Source: Bacillota bacterium (lineage in GTDB: Bacteria > Bacillota > UBA4882 > UBA8346). Taken from it: a DNA stretch of 64,000 nucleotides. Where the stretch lies: assembly GCA_023417475.1 (NCBI GenBank), contig JAEZFP010000033.1, positions 62,001 to 126,000 on the forward strand. Direction: 5' to 3'. The position numbers and the translations under genes are program-made. Each line of letters opens with the position of its first letter. Positions within the stretch are counted from its first letter, which is position 1. Positions 52,531-61,879 of the stretch are shown piece after piece. The notes below the pieces were generated by a model. The model had not been told where the DNA came from. It saw only the letters and a list, made by a program, of their open reading frames with translations, and made no database searches.

Positions 52531-52565
52531 AAGAACCCCCGAACTAAAATGTCGGGGGTTCTTTT
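52531..52565 (+). terminator. Terminator of the nitrogenase-like/ABC operon
   Basis: 12-bp perfect stem AAGAACCCCCGA / TCGGGGGTTCTT with 9-nt loop and T-rich tail. Confidence 0.9.
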
Positions 52566-52642
52566 GGAAAGAGATGGTTTTACAGAATGTTAATATTTTT
52601 CCTATAAAAGAAGGAATCTGGAAATTGATGGGGAAATATACC

Positions 52643-52672
52643 AATGTTTCCGGGAACGTTCCCGGAAACATT
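52643..52672. promoter_or_regulatory. LacI-type operator, 30-bp palindrome
   Basis: Perfect 30-base palindrome centred on GGGAACGTTCCC, 50 bases before the LacI-family start. A 24-base copy of the same core lies downstream of that gene at 53741. Confidence 0.85.
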
Positions 52673-52722
52673 GAACCCCCAAATTTAACCATGAATTACA
52701 TTATGATATTACGGAGTTCATC

Positions 52723-53730
52723 ATGGCAAACATTTACGACGTCGCGCGGCGGGCCGGCTTTTCACGCAGCACCGTCTCCCGCGTTTTAAACGCCAAAGGC
52801 GAAGTGGATCCCAATACGGCTGAACTGATCTGGGCAGCGGTCCGGGAGCTAAATTACCACCCAAATGCCTCGGCCCGGGCATTAGTCCGGCAACGGACCG
52901 ACATGATCGGAGTGATGTTGGCCAATGTTTCCGATCCGTTTTACGAAAAAATCATCAAGGGCATTGAAGCGGCTACGCTGGTTCACAATCTGGAAGTTGT
53001 CTTTTATAATTCCGACGATAATCTGCAAAACCATCAACTGCTCATCTCCAACGTGTTGGAAACCAATAAAGTCGATGGTTTAATCGTGGTGGGGAGCCAC
53101 TTGGGAGATCACAAAGCGCTCTTGGAGATTATCGGACGGGGTTTCCCCATCGCGATGATTGAACGGTACTTTACCGATATCAAAGTTCCTTGTGCCGTCG
53201 CTGATAATCGGCAGGGAGCGGGAGTGGCGGTCGAGCATTTGATCCGGTTGGGTCACCGGCGCATCGGTTGCATCACCGGCAATCTACATTATCAAACCGC
53301 CATTGAACGGTTGGAAGGATACAAAACCTCTCTGGTCAATCACCAGCTCGTCGTGGCGGAAGAGTTGATCGCCCTCGGCGACTTTCATTATGAAACCGGT
53401 TATGATGCAATGAAACAACTGCTGGCATTGCCCGAACGGCCCACAGCGGTTTTTGCGTGCAACGATATGATGGCCTTTGGCGCGATCGCAGCCATTCGGG
53501 AGGCGGGGATGGCGGTCCCCGGCGATCTGGCGATTGTCGGTTATGACGATATCGCCTTCACGACAGTGTTTAATCCACAGTTGACCACGGTCCGGCAACC
53601 GCTGTTCGAAATGGGTTCATTGGTAACTAAGAGTTTAATTGACCGGATCCGGTTTGGCGAGGCGGCGCCGGTGGTGAAGGAAGTTTTTCCGGTGGATCTG
53701 GTGATTCGCAAATCGTGTGGTGCGGTTTGA
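52723..53730 (+). CDS. LacI-family regulator
   Basis: 335 aa. N-terminal helix-turn-helix NIYDVARRAGFSRSTVSRVL (residues 3-22) and hinge, then a periplasmic-binding-protein-like sugar domain through to VDLVIRKSCGAV. GGAG precedes the ATG. Two copies of a GC-rich palindrome flank it, one before its own gene and one before the GH3 glycosidase, so it likely autoregulates and represses that glycosidase until a sugar binds. Ligand probably a xylo- or gluco-oligosaccharide product. Confidence 0.93.
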   Translation: MANIYDVARRAGFSRSTVSRVLNAKGEVDPNTAELIWAAVRELNYHPNASARALVRQRTDMIGVMLANVSDPFYEKIIKGIEAATLVHNLEVVFYNSDDNLQNHQLLISNVLETNKVDGLIVVGSHLGDHKALLEIIGRGFPIAMIERYFTDIKVPCAVADNRQGAGVAVEHLIRLGHRRIGCITGNLHYQTAIERLEGYKTSLVNHQLVVAEELIALGDFHYETGYDAMKQLLALPERPTAVFACNDMMAFGAIAAIREAGMAVPGDLAIVGYDDIAFTTVFNPQLTTVRQPLFEMGSLVTKSLIDRIRFGEAAPVVKEVFPVDLVIRKSCGAV

Positions 53731-53740
53731 CGTTTTTGAC

Positions 53741-53764
53741 GTTTCCGGGAACGTTCCCGGAAAC
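53741..53764. promoter_or_regulatory. LacI-type operator upstream of the GH3 gene
   Basis: 24-base perfect palindrome sharing the GTTTCCGGGAAC half-site with the 52643 operator, 95 bases before the GH3 start. Confidence 0.85.
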
Positions 53765-53858
53765 TCATTTAGGATAAGCGACGATCGATTTGGAGCGCTT
53801 GTAAACGGGACCGATCCTTTGATCAAATTAGCAATAACATAATTTGGGAGGGCGATTC

Positions 53859-56030
53859 ATGCCGGAAATACCTGTCTATCAAGATGAAAGCTTACCCGTT
53901 TGGGAACGGGCCGCGGATTTGGTTTCCCGAATGACGTTAGAGGAAAAAGTAACCCAAATGGTATATAACGCGCCGGCTATCCCGCGGTTGGGAGTTCCCG
54001 CTTATAACTGGTGGAACGAAGCGTTGCACGGAATCGCCCGGGCCGGGACGGCGACCGTCTTTCCTCAGGCGATCGGAATGGCGGCAACCTTTGATGAAGC
54101 GCTGATTGGTCAAGTCGCCGCGGTCATCGCCACCGAAGGCCGGGCCAAGTTTCATGAAGCGCAACGCCGGGGCGATCACGGGATCTATAAGGGGTTGACC
54201 TTCTGGTCGCCCAATGTCAATATTTTTCGCGATCCGCGCTGGGGGCGGGGACATGAGACTTATGGCGAAGACCCCTATTTAACCGGGCGGTTGGGAGTGG
54301 CCTTTATCAAAGGTTTGCAAGGGGAGGACCCTAAATACTTAAAGACCGCCGCTTGCGCCAAACATTTCGCGGTCCACAGCGGCCCGGAAGCGGAACGCCA
54401 CCATTTCAACGCCATGGTTTCGGTGAAGGATTTACGCGAAACCTATCTGCCGGCTTTTAAGGAATGCGTGCAGGAGGCCAAGGTTGAAGCGGTGATGGGC
54501 GCCTACAACCGGGTCAACGGCGAACCGTGTTGCGGCAGTGAAACGTTGCTTCAAAAGATCCTACGCGAGGAATGGGGGTTTGCCGGTCATGTCACATCCG
54601 ATTGTTGGGCGATCAAGGACTTTCATGAGCAACATTTGGTCACCAGCACCGCGCCGGAATCAGTCGCGCTGGCGGTGAACAGCGGTTGCGATCTCAACTG
54701 CGGCAATATGTATCTGAACCTGCTCATCGCCCATCAGGAAGGCCTGGTGAGCGAAGCTACGATCGACCAGTCGGTCACCCGGTTGATGGCGACCCGGATC
54801 AAATTGGGGCTGTTTGACGATCCGGCTCAGGTGCCCTATACGGGGATCTCCTATGCAAAAAACGACTGTCCGGAACATCGCCAACTGGCGTTGGAGGTTG
54901 CAAAACAATCCTTGGTACTGCTGAAAAATGCCGATCAGCTCCTGCCGTTGGATCCGACCAAAATCAAATCGTTGGCGGTCATCGGTCCCAATGCCGACAG
55001 CCGTCAGGCGTTGATCGGCAATTATCACGGAACCGCTTCCCATTATAGCACGGTCTTGGAAGGAATCCGGGAAGCGGCGCCCACAATCCGGATTTATTAT
55101 GCCGAAGGTTGTCACCTGTACCAAACGCGGAGCGAAGTCTTGGCCGAACCCAGGGATCGGCTCGCGGAAGCGCTGGCCGCGGCGGAATTGAGTGACGCCG
55201 TCGTGCTCTGCCTTGGGTTGGACGCGAGCATCGAAGGGGAGGCGGGCGATGTTTCCAACGAATATGCCAGCGGCGATAAAAATCACCTCCGGTTGCCCGG
55301 TCTGCAGCAAGAGCTGCTCGAAGCCGTTTGCCGGGTGGGCAAACCGGTGATTATGGTGTTGTTGTCCGGCAGCGCCCTGGCGGTCACTTGGGCGGATGAA
55401 AATATTCCGGCGTTAATTCAAGCCTGGTATCCCGGCGCGGCGGGTGGTCAGGCCATCGCCGCCTTGTTATTTGGGGAATTTAGTCCGTCGGCCCGGTTGC
55501 CGGTGACCTTCTACCGGACCGCCGAGGAACTGCCCGATTTCCGCGATTATTCGCTAACGGACCGCACCTACCGCTATATGACCCGGGCGGCGTTGTATCC
55601 GTTTGGCTATGGCTTAAGTTATACGAGGTTCGAGTATCGCGACCTTCAACTTGACCCAACCCAAATTAAGCTTGGGGCCAGCCTCACCTGTAGCGTTAAG
55701 GTTAAAAATACCGGAAGGTTCGCTTCCAAGGAGACAGTCCAACTTTATCTTCAGGACATGGAAGCCAGTGTCCCCGTCCCGCACTGGCAATTGCAGGGAG
55801 TACGCCGGATTGAACTGGCGCCAGGAGCGGAAGCTCAAGTCGATTTTGTCGTCACCCCACGTCAGATGGCGTTGATCAATCAAGCCGGTCAATGTGTCTT
55901 GGAGCCGGGTTGGTTTACGGTTTATATCGGTGGCAGTCAGCCTGATGCCCGTAGCCGGCAACTTACCGGAACCGGTGTTTTGCAGGGTCGGTTCGAAGTG
56001 CTGGGTGTTGCGACCGAACTTGAGTATTAA
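53859..56030 (+). CDS. GH3 glycosidase, probable beta-xylosidase/beta-glucosidase
   Basis: 723 aa cytosolic (no signal peptide) glycoside hydrolase family 3. N-terminal TIM-like domain with nucleophile Asp in HVTSDCWAIKDF, and the NWWNEALHG...FPQAIGMAATFD and AKHFAVHSGPE segments seen in bacterial xylosidases; alpha/beta sandwich with CLGLDASIEGEAGD supplying the acid/base Glu region; C-terminal fibronectin-like domain. ATG 53859 follows GGGAGG. Removes xylose or glucose units from imported oligosaccharides; the neighbouring importer and LacI regulator support that role. Confidence 0.92.
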   Translation: MPEIPVYQDESLPVWERAADLVSRMTLEEKVTQMVYNAPAIPRLGVPAYNWWNEALHGIARAGTATVFPQAIGMAATFDEALIGQVAAVIATEGRAKFHEAQRRGDHGIYKGLTFWSPNVNIFRDPRWGRGHETYGEDPYLTGRLGVAFIKGLQGEDPKYLKTAACAKHFAVHSGPEAERHHFNAMVSVKDLRETYLPAFKECVQEAKVEAVMGAYNRVNGEPCCGSETLLQKILREEWGFAGHVTSDCWAIKDFHEQHLVTSTAPESVALAVNSGCDLNCGNMYLNLLIAHQEGLVSEATIDQSVTRLMATRIKLGLFDDPAQVPYTGISYAKNDCPEHRQLALEVAKQSLVLLKNADQLLPLDPTKIKSLAVIGPNADSRQALIGNYHGTASHYSTVLEGIREAAPTIRIYYAEGCHLYQTRSEVLAEPRDRLAEALAAAELSDAVVLCLGLDASIEGEAGDVSNEYASGDKNHLRLPGLQQELLEAVCRVGKPVIMVLLSGSALAVTWADENIPALIQAWYPGAAGGQAIAALLFGEFSPSARLPVTFYRTAEELPDFRDYSLTDRTYRYMTRAALYPFGYGLSYTRFEYRDLQLDPTQIKLGASLTCSVKVKNTGRFASKETVQLYLQDMEASVPVPHWQLQGVRRIELAPGAEAQVDFVVTPRQMALINQAGQCVLEPGWFTVYIGGSQPDARSRQLTGTGVLQGRFEVLGVATELEY

Positions 56031-56060
56031 GGAGGCCTCATCCAACGGGGTTTAGTTAGA

Positions 56061-56075
56061 TTGAAAGCGCTCAGC
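56061..56075 (+). promoter_or_regulatory. Possible catabolite response element
   Basis: TTGAAAGCGCTCAGC fits the CcpA cre consensus W-T-G-N-A-A-N-C-G-N-W-N-N-C-W except for one base near the 3' end; 120 bases before the sugar ABC operon. Weak evidence. Confidence 0.3.
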
Positions 56076-56195
56076 GGAGCGGAACCCGGCGGGTAGGAAA
56101 AAATAAACGGCAAAATCAAGGTGGGGAGGTGGGAGCGCCAACGAATATCTTTTGCACCATGAGATATTCAATGAAAAATAACAGGGGGTAGTATC

Positions 56196-57461
56196 GTGAA
56201 AAAAATGAGAATATTGTTGATTGTTTGTTTAACCCTAATGGTTGCTTTGCTGATCCCGGTATCCGCCGCGCCTCAGACCACCTTGACCGTCTGGGGGGTT
56301 AACGGTCCGACCGAAGTCCAAAACCCTCAAGCGGCTTATTTTGTGGCATTATGTAAAAACTTTCAAGCCAAAAATCCCGACATTAAAGTCGATTGGGTGA
56401 CTTTTGGGACGCAAGGGTCACCGCTGAACGACAAATTAAAGATTGCCTTGGCCAGCAATCAAGGACCCGATATCTTTCAAAGCTGGGGCGGTTCGTTTAT
56501 GGGTCAATTCGCCGCGGCCGGCAAGTTGCTTGATCTATCCAAAGAATTAGGGAACGTGCCGACCAGTCCCGCCGCCAAGGCCGCGATGAGTTACAAAGGT
56601 AAACTTTACGGAGTCGCGCCGTTTTTCGCAGTGGCCGGATTGTTTGTCAACGAGGGCAAATTCAAACAATACGGGTTGACTCCGCCAACCACCTTCGATG
56701 AATTGGAAAAGGTGGCCGAAGCGCTCAAGGCGAAAGGAGTTCAGCCGTTTGCGGTGGGCGCCCGGGACCAATGGCCGGTGTTGGCGACCTATATGTATCT
56801 GGTCAACCGCTATGGCGGCAATATCTTCCCGCAAGCGGTCGAACGGAAAGTCCGTTTCGATTCCGACCCGTTTGTTCAAGCAGCCCAAAAATATCAAGAT
56901 TGGGCGAAAAAAGGCTATTTTGGGACCAAACCGTTATCGGAAGGTTACGGCGACGCCCAGTTGTTAATGTGCACCGGTAAAGCGGCGATGCAGATCTCCG
57001 GTTCCTGGTTGTGCGGTCTTTACTCCGATCCGAAACAGACCGATCAAACCATCGGTTGTTACGGGATCCCGGTGCTTAAAGGCGGCAAAGGAAGCAGCGG
57101 GGATGTGATGGGAATGACTGATATCGGTTTTGCCGCCACCAAAATTGGTGAAAAGAAAAAAGCGGCCATTGTGCGTTTTATGAAATACGCGATGAGCGTG
57201 GAGGCCTGCGAAGCCGAAACCGGGCGGGTTTGTTCCGTTCCCGGCGTCAAACCGCCGACGCGTTTGACGGGAATGGCCTCGAGCAATGTGCTTGGGAAAG
57301 CCAAGACCATGCAATTCTGGTGGGACCAGGATCTGCCGGCTACGGTCTCCACTCCGGTTAATACCACCATCCAAACATTTTTCCTGGGTGACACCGATGT
57401 CAAAAAATCGCTGACCAAATTTGAAGACCTGGTCATGGAGAACATGGGCCCGGTGAAGTAA
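56196..57461 (+). CDS. Sugar ABC transporter substrate-binding protein (family 1)
   Basis: 421 aa. N-terminal signal sequence (residues 1-26, MKKMRILLIVCLTLMVALLI) without a canonical lipobox Cys, then the family 1 solute-binding fold TLTVWGVNGPTEVQNPQAAYF. AACAGGGGG precedes the start region. It captures an oligosaccharide for the two permeases downstream; the ATPase is not in the operon, as is common when one MsmK-like ATPase serves several sugar importers. Confidence 0.9.
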   Translation: MKKMRILLIVCLTLMVALLIPVSAAPQTTLTVWGVNGPTEVQNPQAAYFVALCKNFQAKNPDIKVDWVTFGTQGSPLNDKLKIALASNQGPDIFQSWGGSFMGQFAAAGKLLDLSKELGNVPTSPAAKAAMSYKGKLYGVAPFFAVAGLFVNEGKFKQYGLTPPTTFDELEKVAEALKAKGVQPFAVGARDQWPVLATYMYLVNRYGGNIFPQAVERKVRFDSDPFVQAAQKYQDWAKKGYFGTKPLSEGYGDAQLLMCTGKAAMQISGSWLCGLYSDPKQTDQTIGCYGIPVLKGGKGSSGDVMGMTDIGFAATKIGEKKKAAIVRFMKYAMSVEACEAETGRVCSVPGVKPPTRLTGMASSNVLGKAKTMQFWWDQDLPATVSTPVNTTIQTFFLGDTDVKKSLTKFEDLVMENMGPVK

Positions 57462-57485
57462 CGGATTGAGGTTTGGGAGTGTTCA

Positions 57486-57520
57486 TTCCCGGAGCGAAGC
57501 CGCGGGTTTCGCTCCGGGAA
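57486..57520 (+). other. Stable intercistronic hairpin
   Basis: 13-bp perfect stem TTCCCGGAGCGAA / TTCGCTCCGGGAA with 9-nt loop and no T-run, between the substrate-binding protein and the first permease. Such structures often leave the binding-protein message more abundant than the permease part. Confidence 0.7.
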
Positions 57521-57578
57521 CGATGCAAATGGCTGATGATTGAACCGAATAATCCAATGGAGATCGGAGTGGTGTTTG

Positions 57579-58490
57579 ATGGCGGCAATCCCTAACCTGA
57601 CGGCAAAGCAACCCTTCGATAAGGCACAATTTGCCTTTAAGGTTGTCATGTTGTTGCCGGCGTTTTTGATTTTGGGTGTTTTTATGTTTTACCCCATCGG
57701 CGAAACGTTTCGGATTTCTTTGATGCGCGCCACCGGTTTAGGCCAGGAGGAATGGGTCGGCTTTTATAACTACGTCCGGTTGTTTGCGAACGAGGAGTTT
57801 CTCGCGGGACTCGCTCATGTTTTTCAATGGGCGTTTTGGAGTGTCGTCATTCAGATCCCGTTGGCTTTTTTTATCGCGTTCACTTGCACCAATTACCGGA
57901 CCCGCATTATCAAAGGCTTGCGCAGCGTCTATTATCTGAGCAATGTTTTACCGTCGGCGATCACGGCGATGCTCGGACTGTTTGTGTTTCAACCCAATTC
58001 CGGTGTTATCGTCACTTTAGCGAAAACCTTCGGCTGGCAGTGGCTGGAGAGTATTGATTTTCTCGGCAATCCCCGGCTGGCGTTTTGGTCGGTTTTTTCC
58101 TTGGCGACCTGGGCCTACCTTGGCTTCGGCATTATCTATTTCATGGCCAATATCGAGCAAATCCCGGCGGAAATCCGGGAAGCGGCGGTGATCGACGGCG
58201 CGAACCGCTGGCAATACGCGTGGTTCATTGTGATTCCCCAGATATCTTACGCCCTCCGGATCCAGGCGATCCTTTGCACCGTAGGCAGCATGAAGCTGTT
58301 TGATCTGCCCTTTATGGTAACTTCCGGCGGGCCGGGTAATTCTACTGTGACATTGGGGATCACCTTGTACCGGGAGGGTTTTTTGAATTGGCAATACGGT
58401 AAAGCGGCGGCCATCGGGGTGGTCATCTTTCTGCTATCGTTAACCTTTACGATCATTCAGTTTTCATTACAACGCAATAATGAAAATTAG
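57579..58490 (+). CDS. Sugar ABC transporter permease 1
   Basis: 303 aa, six predicted helices, MalF/UgpA-type permease. The EAA loop EIREAAVIDGANRWQYAWFIVIP contacts the ATPase. ATG at 57579 with GGAG nine bases upstream; an upstream start at 57540 would be unsupported. Partner of the next gene. Confidence 0.92.
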   Translation: MAAIPNLTAKQPFDKAQFAFKVVMLLPAFLILGVFMFYPIGETFRISLMRATGLGQEEWVGFYNYVRLFANEEFLAGLAHVFQWAFWSVVIQIPLAFFIAFTCTNYRTRIIKGLRSVYYLSNVLPSAITAMLGLFVFQPNSGVIVTLAKTFGWQWLESIDFLGNPRLAFWSVFSLATWAYLGFGIIYFMANIEQIPAEIREAAVIDGANRWQYAWFIVIPQISYALRIQAILCTVGSMKLFDLPFMVTSGGPGNSTVTLGITLYREGFLNWQYGKAAAIGVVIFLLSLTFTIIQFSLQRNNEN

Positions 58491-58528
58491 CATAAAAAGG
58501 GAATGGATGAAGGGAGGACTGGAAACAC

Positions 58529-59413
58529 GTGAAGCATAATCCGATCACGCCGACGCCGGAATTGTTGCCCAAACCCCATCAATCCAATACCGGACCGGCT
58601 TCGCTAACGATCCATATTTTATTGATCCTCTTGGCAGGTTTGGTGATTGTCCCATTGCTGCTACCGTTTTGTTTCGCGTTTAAAACCTCGTTGGAGTTCG
58701 CTTATCATCCCTGGAGTTTGCCACGGGAGCTCCTGATGGACAACTTTCAAAGCGCCTGGGACTCATTGAAACTGGCCCAGGGAATGCTCAATACGTTCAT
58801 CGTTTGCCTGGGAGCGGTGGCGATGACGGTTCCGCCCGCGGCCATGGCCGGTTATATTTTTGCACGCTACCGGTCGCGCTTGACCGATATTTTGTTCTAT
58901 GTCGTTTTGGCCGGCTTTTTTGTCCCGGCCCAAATGGTGTTGATTCCTCTGTATAAACTGGATGTAAAACTAAATCTGATCAATACCTTGCCGGGTTTGT
59001 TTTTAGCCATTGCCACCTTTGGGATTCCGTTTTGGACCATGATTTACCGTTCCTTTTATACGACGCTCCCCGCCGAACTGATGGAGGCGGCCCGAATTGA
59101 CGGCGCCGGCCATGGCACCATCTTTTTCAAAGTGATGTTGCCCCTGACCAAATCGGCGACGGTTTTGGCATCGCTGCTCACCTTTATGGGAGCTTGGAGC
59201 GACTTTATGCTTTCGTTGATTTTACTGAATTCACAAGACCTTTTTACGCTGCAATTACGCGTTTCCCAGTTTATGGGCCAATTAGGCGCTAACTTTTTTC
59301 CGCAATACGCCGCCGGGGTGATCATCTCCGCGGCGCCAACCATTCTTTTATATTGTATTTTCCGGAAGAAGATCATCGAAGGAACTACCTTGGCCGGCGC
59401 CTTAAAAGGGTGA
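58529..59413 (+). CDS. Sugar ABC transporter permease 2
   Basis: 294 aa, six predicted helices, MalG/UgpE-type permease with EAA loop ELMEAARIDGAGHGTIFFKVMLP. GTG start at 58529 preceded by AGGGAGG. The first 25 residues are hydrophilic and proline-rich, then TM1 (LTIHILLILLAGLVIVPLLL). Completes the importer whose binding protein is at 56196. Confidence 0.92.
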   Translation: MKHNPITPTPELLPKPHQSNTGPASLTIHILLILLAGLVIVPLLLPFCFAFKTSLEFAYHPWSLPRELLMDNFQSAWDSLKLAQGMLNTFIVCLGAVAMTVPPAAMAGYIFARYRSRLTDILFYVVLAGFFVPAQMVLIPLYKLDVKLNLINTLPGLFLAIATFGIPFWTMIYRSFYTTLPAELMEAARIDGAGHGTIFFKVMLPLTKSATVLASLLTFMGAWSDFMLSLILLNSQDLFTLQLRVSQFMGQLGANFFPQYAAGVIISAAPTILLYCIFRKKIIEGTTLAGALKG

Positions 59414-59497
59414 ATCCTGAAAATCCGAACCAAGCATCTTTCGCTCATCCGCCGAATACGTTAGGACGAAAGAAGCGTTTGCGGAGGGATAGGCGCT

Positions 59498-60127
59498 GTG
59501 AGAACAGGCAGCGTGGTTTGTTTGATTTTCGTGACGGTTTTTGCACCGATCAGTTATGCGTTAAGCTTGAACGAGGTGGAAGCGCGAATGGTGAAAGGGG
59601 GGTATCTTGACACGTTATACGCGGCGTATTGGGCTGCGGGACAAGGGGAGACCATTGTTCCGCTTCTGGAGCGGATGCTGTATCATCCGGAAAAATATCA
59701 AAAAGCCCCTTTTGTTCTCACCGGAGCCTACCCGTTTAACGTGATTTGGGCGTTGGCGCAGATTGATTCCGAGCGTTCGTTGAAAATTTTAACGGGTTAC
59801 TCCGCTTGGGCCCCCGAACCGTTTTATAAAGACTTGGCGCGACTGGCGATCGAAGGATTCCGATTGCGCCGGTCCAAACAAGGTAAAACATATGGAGTAT
59901 TGATCAGAGCGGAGGCGCAATTGCTGGAACGACCCAGTGGCAAGGCGCGGGGGCGAATATGGCTCAAATCCGGTCAAAAGGTTCGCATTCTAAAAGTTTA
60001 TCTCGAAAATCCGGCCGAGGAAGGGCCGCGCGGTGGTCCGGCGGTTTTTGATTATATCGAACTTTTACCATGGGGGAAGCGAGGTTTTATTCAGCGGTTC
60101 GGGGGAGATTTTTCCCCGTTTATTTGA
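59498..60127 (+). CDS. Secreted SH3-like domain protein, unknown
   Basis: 209 aa. GTG start with GGAGGG upstream; signal peptide (RTGSVVCLIFVTVFAPISYA, cleavage near YALS). Residues 30-115 form a helical, armadillo/HEAT-like segment (VPLLERMLYHPEKYQKAPFV, ALAQIDSERSLKILTGY); residues 125-205 look like a bacterial SH3 (SH3b) fold (GVLIRAEAQLLERPSGKARGR, LKSGQKVRILKVY). May bind the cell wall. No partner gene identified; family not recognised. Confidence 0.62.
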   Translation: MRTGSVVCLIFVTVFAPISYALSLNEVEARMVKGGYLDTLYAAYWAAGQGETIVPLLERMLYHPEKYQKAPFVLTGAYPFNVIWALAQIDSERSLKILTGYSAWAPEPFYKDLARLAIEGFRLRRSKQGKTYGVLIRAEAQLLERPSGKARGRIWLKSGQKVRILKVYLENPAEEGPRGGPAVFDYIELLPWGKRGFIQRFGGDFSPFI

Positions 60128-60186
60128 ATGATAACTGTTGATATATTTTTAATCAAATTGTAACATTGCCAATATCTTCCGAATCA

Positions 60187-60216
60187 AAAGCCGGCATCTT
60201 TCGCTGGCTTTATTGT
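60187..60216 (+). terminator. Intrinsic terminator
   Basis: AAAGCC / GGCTTT stem extended by GGC/GCT pairing, followed by a T-rich tail. Confidence 0.6.
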
Positions 60217-60356
60217 TTTCAGCAGCAGGGATCGTGACGGCTACGTTTTTGAAACTCTTTTTTGCTTGACATCGGTGATAAACTATTTATTGTGGGGATC
60301 ATATTGCGATTTCCCGAACTGACGATTTTAGCATCAAAGAAAGCGGGCAGAAGAAG

Positions 60357-61739
60357 TTGAACTTGGCTTTTTTACATCAGGATACTGAAGTACGATGTAA
60401 TATGATTTTGAAAGGACCCATTTGGAAAACCCTGCTCTTTTTGTCTTTTCCAACCTTGATGATGGGGATCGTCCAATCCATCATTCCCGTGGTCGACGGC
60501 TTATTCATCAACAACATTGCCGGGACGGCCGCGGCCAGCGCCGTCGCCTATTCCGGACCGATCATCAACATGATGGGCGCATTGGCGCAAGGCTTAAGTG
60601 TGGCCGGAATGGCCATTATCGGGCAGACAAACGGCCGGGGCGATTATGCCGAAGCCAAAAGAGTATCGACGCAAGTAACGATCTTTGCCTTTTTCTTGGG
60701 GATTATCACTGCGCCGCTTTTGATCTTAATCGCTTTTCCGATCTCCTGGAATGTCAATGCCGAAATCTCCCGAGATGTTTTAATTTATACCGCTCTCAAC
60801 GCGCTGGTGGTCCCTTTCGCCTTTCTGGAATCAATTTATAACGCCATTAAGAATGCAGCCGGCAAACCGGAAGCGGCATTTATCCGGATGGTTATCATGC
60901 TGTTGCTGAAGATACTGTCCAATACCTTGTTTATCGCCGTCTTTCGTTGGGATATCGTCGGCGCGGTGATGGCTTCCCTGTTATCCAATGTTTTAATTTG
61001 TATCTGGATGTATTACGAACTTTTCATTAAGGATAGTAGTGACCGGCTTGAAATCAAAGGGTTCAAATTTGATTTTCGGATTATCCGCGAGCTGTTCCGG
61101 ATCGGAATCCCGTCCATGCTGGCAAACCTCATTCTCAATCTGGGCTTTTTCCTGATCAATAACGAAGTTGCCAAATACGGCACCGTCGTGATGAACGGAC
61201 AAGCCATTGCCAGTAACATCACGTCCGTCTGTTTCATCTTGCCGTCTTCCTTCGGCGCTTCGGTTACAACCATGGTCAGCATGAATATTGGGGCCGGACA
61301 AAGTGAAAAAGCGAAAAAGTCTTGTATTGTCGGCTGCATTATCAGCGCCATTACCGCGGCTATCTTGATCGCGATTGTCGTGCCGTTGTCTTCCCATATG
61401 ACGGTTTTGTTCACGCGACACCGGGAGGTGTTGGAAGTCGCCAACAAGGCGTTGCATATCTATACCTATTCGGTGATCGGTTTTGGCATTTGCATGGTGC
61501 AGCAGGGCGCTTTTATCGGGTTGGGGCGGACCCGCATTCCCTTATTCGCGAGTATCTTGCGAATCTGGCTTTTGCGGTATATCTTTATTTTGCTTACGGA
61601 ACATGCTTTAGGTCCGTATTCGGTATTTTGGGGCAATCTCTTTTCAAATTACGCGGCGGCACTCATCACCACGATTATCATTTTACGAACCAAATGGGTT
61701 ACCAGTATTCCGCAAAAACAAATATGTACGGAATCGTAA
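60357..61739 (+). CDS. MATE-family efflux transporter
   Basis: 460 aa, 12 hydrophobic helices in two homologous halves (start of half 1 near PIWKTLLFLSFPTLMMGIVQ, of half 2 near RELFRIGIPSMLANLILNLG). Multidrug/toxin extruder driven by Na+ or H+ gradient; contains the typical G-x-x-x-A-x-x-G-Q segment ALAQGLSVAGMAIIGQ. TTG start at 60357 with AGAAGAAG upstream; an ATG at 60402 is a possible internal alternative. Ends at a T-run terminator. Confidence 0.92.
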   Translation: MNLAFLHQDTEVRCNMILKGPIWKTLLFLSFPTLMMGIVQSIIPVVDGLFINNIAGTAAASAVAYSGPIINMMGALAQGLSVAGMAIIGQTNGRGDYAEAKRVSTQVTIFAFFLGIITAPLLILIAFPISWNVNAEISRDVLIYTALNALVVPFAFLESIYNAIKNAAGKPEAAFIRMVIMLLLKILSNTLFIAVFRWDIVGAVMASLLSNVLICIWMYYELFIKDSSDRLEIKGFKFDFRIIRELFRIGIPSMLANLILNLGFFLINNEVAKYGTVVMNGQAIASNITSVCFILPSSFGASVTTMVSMNIGAGQSEKAKKSCIVGCIISAITAAILIAIVVPLSSHMTVLFTRHREVLEVANKALHIYTYSVIGFGICMVQQGAFIGLGRTRIPLFASILRIWLLRYIFILLTEHALGPYSVFWGNLFSNYAAALITTIIILRTKWVTSIPQKQICTES

Positions 61740-61788
61740 TTTGACGGCCATCAGTTTTGTTTTTAAATGATGCGATAGTATTTCACGA

Positions 61789-61822
61789 CCACATTTTTAT
61801 CATAAAAGTGTGGCTTTTTTTT
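61789..61822 (+). terminator. Terminator of the MATE gene
   Basis: CCACA / TGTGG stem extended by TTTT / AAAA, followed by T8. Confidence 0.85.
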
Positions 61823-61879
61823 ACCAAAAAGGGATATAATGGATTTGCATAGAATGAATAACGCAAAGGAGTATCGAAA

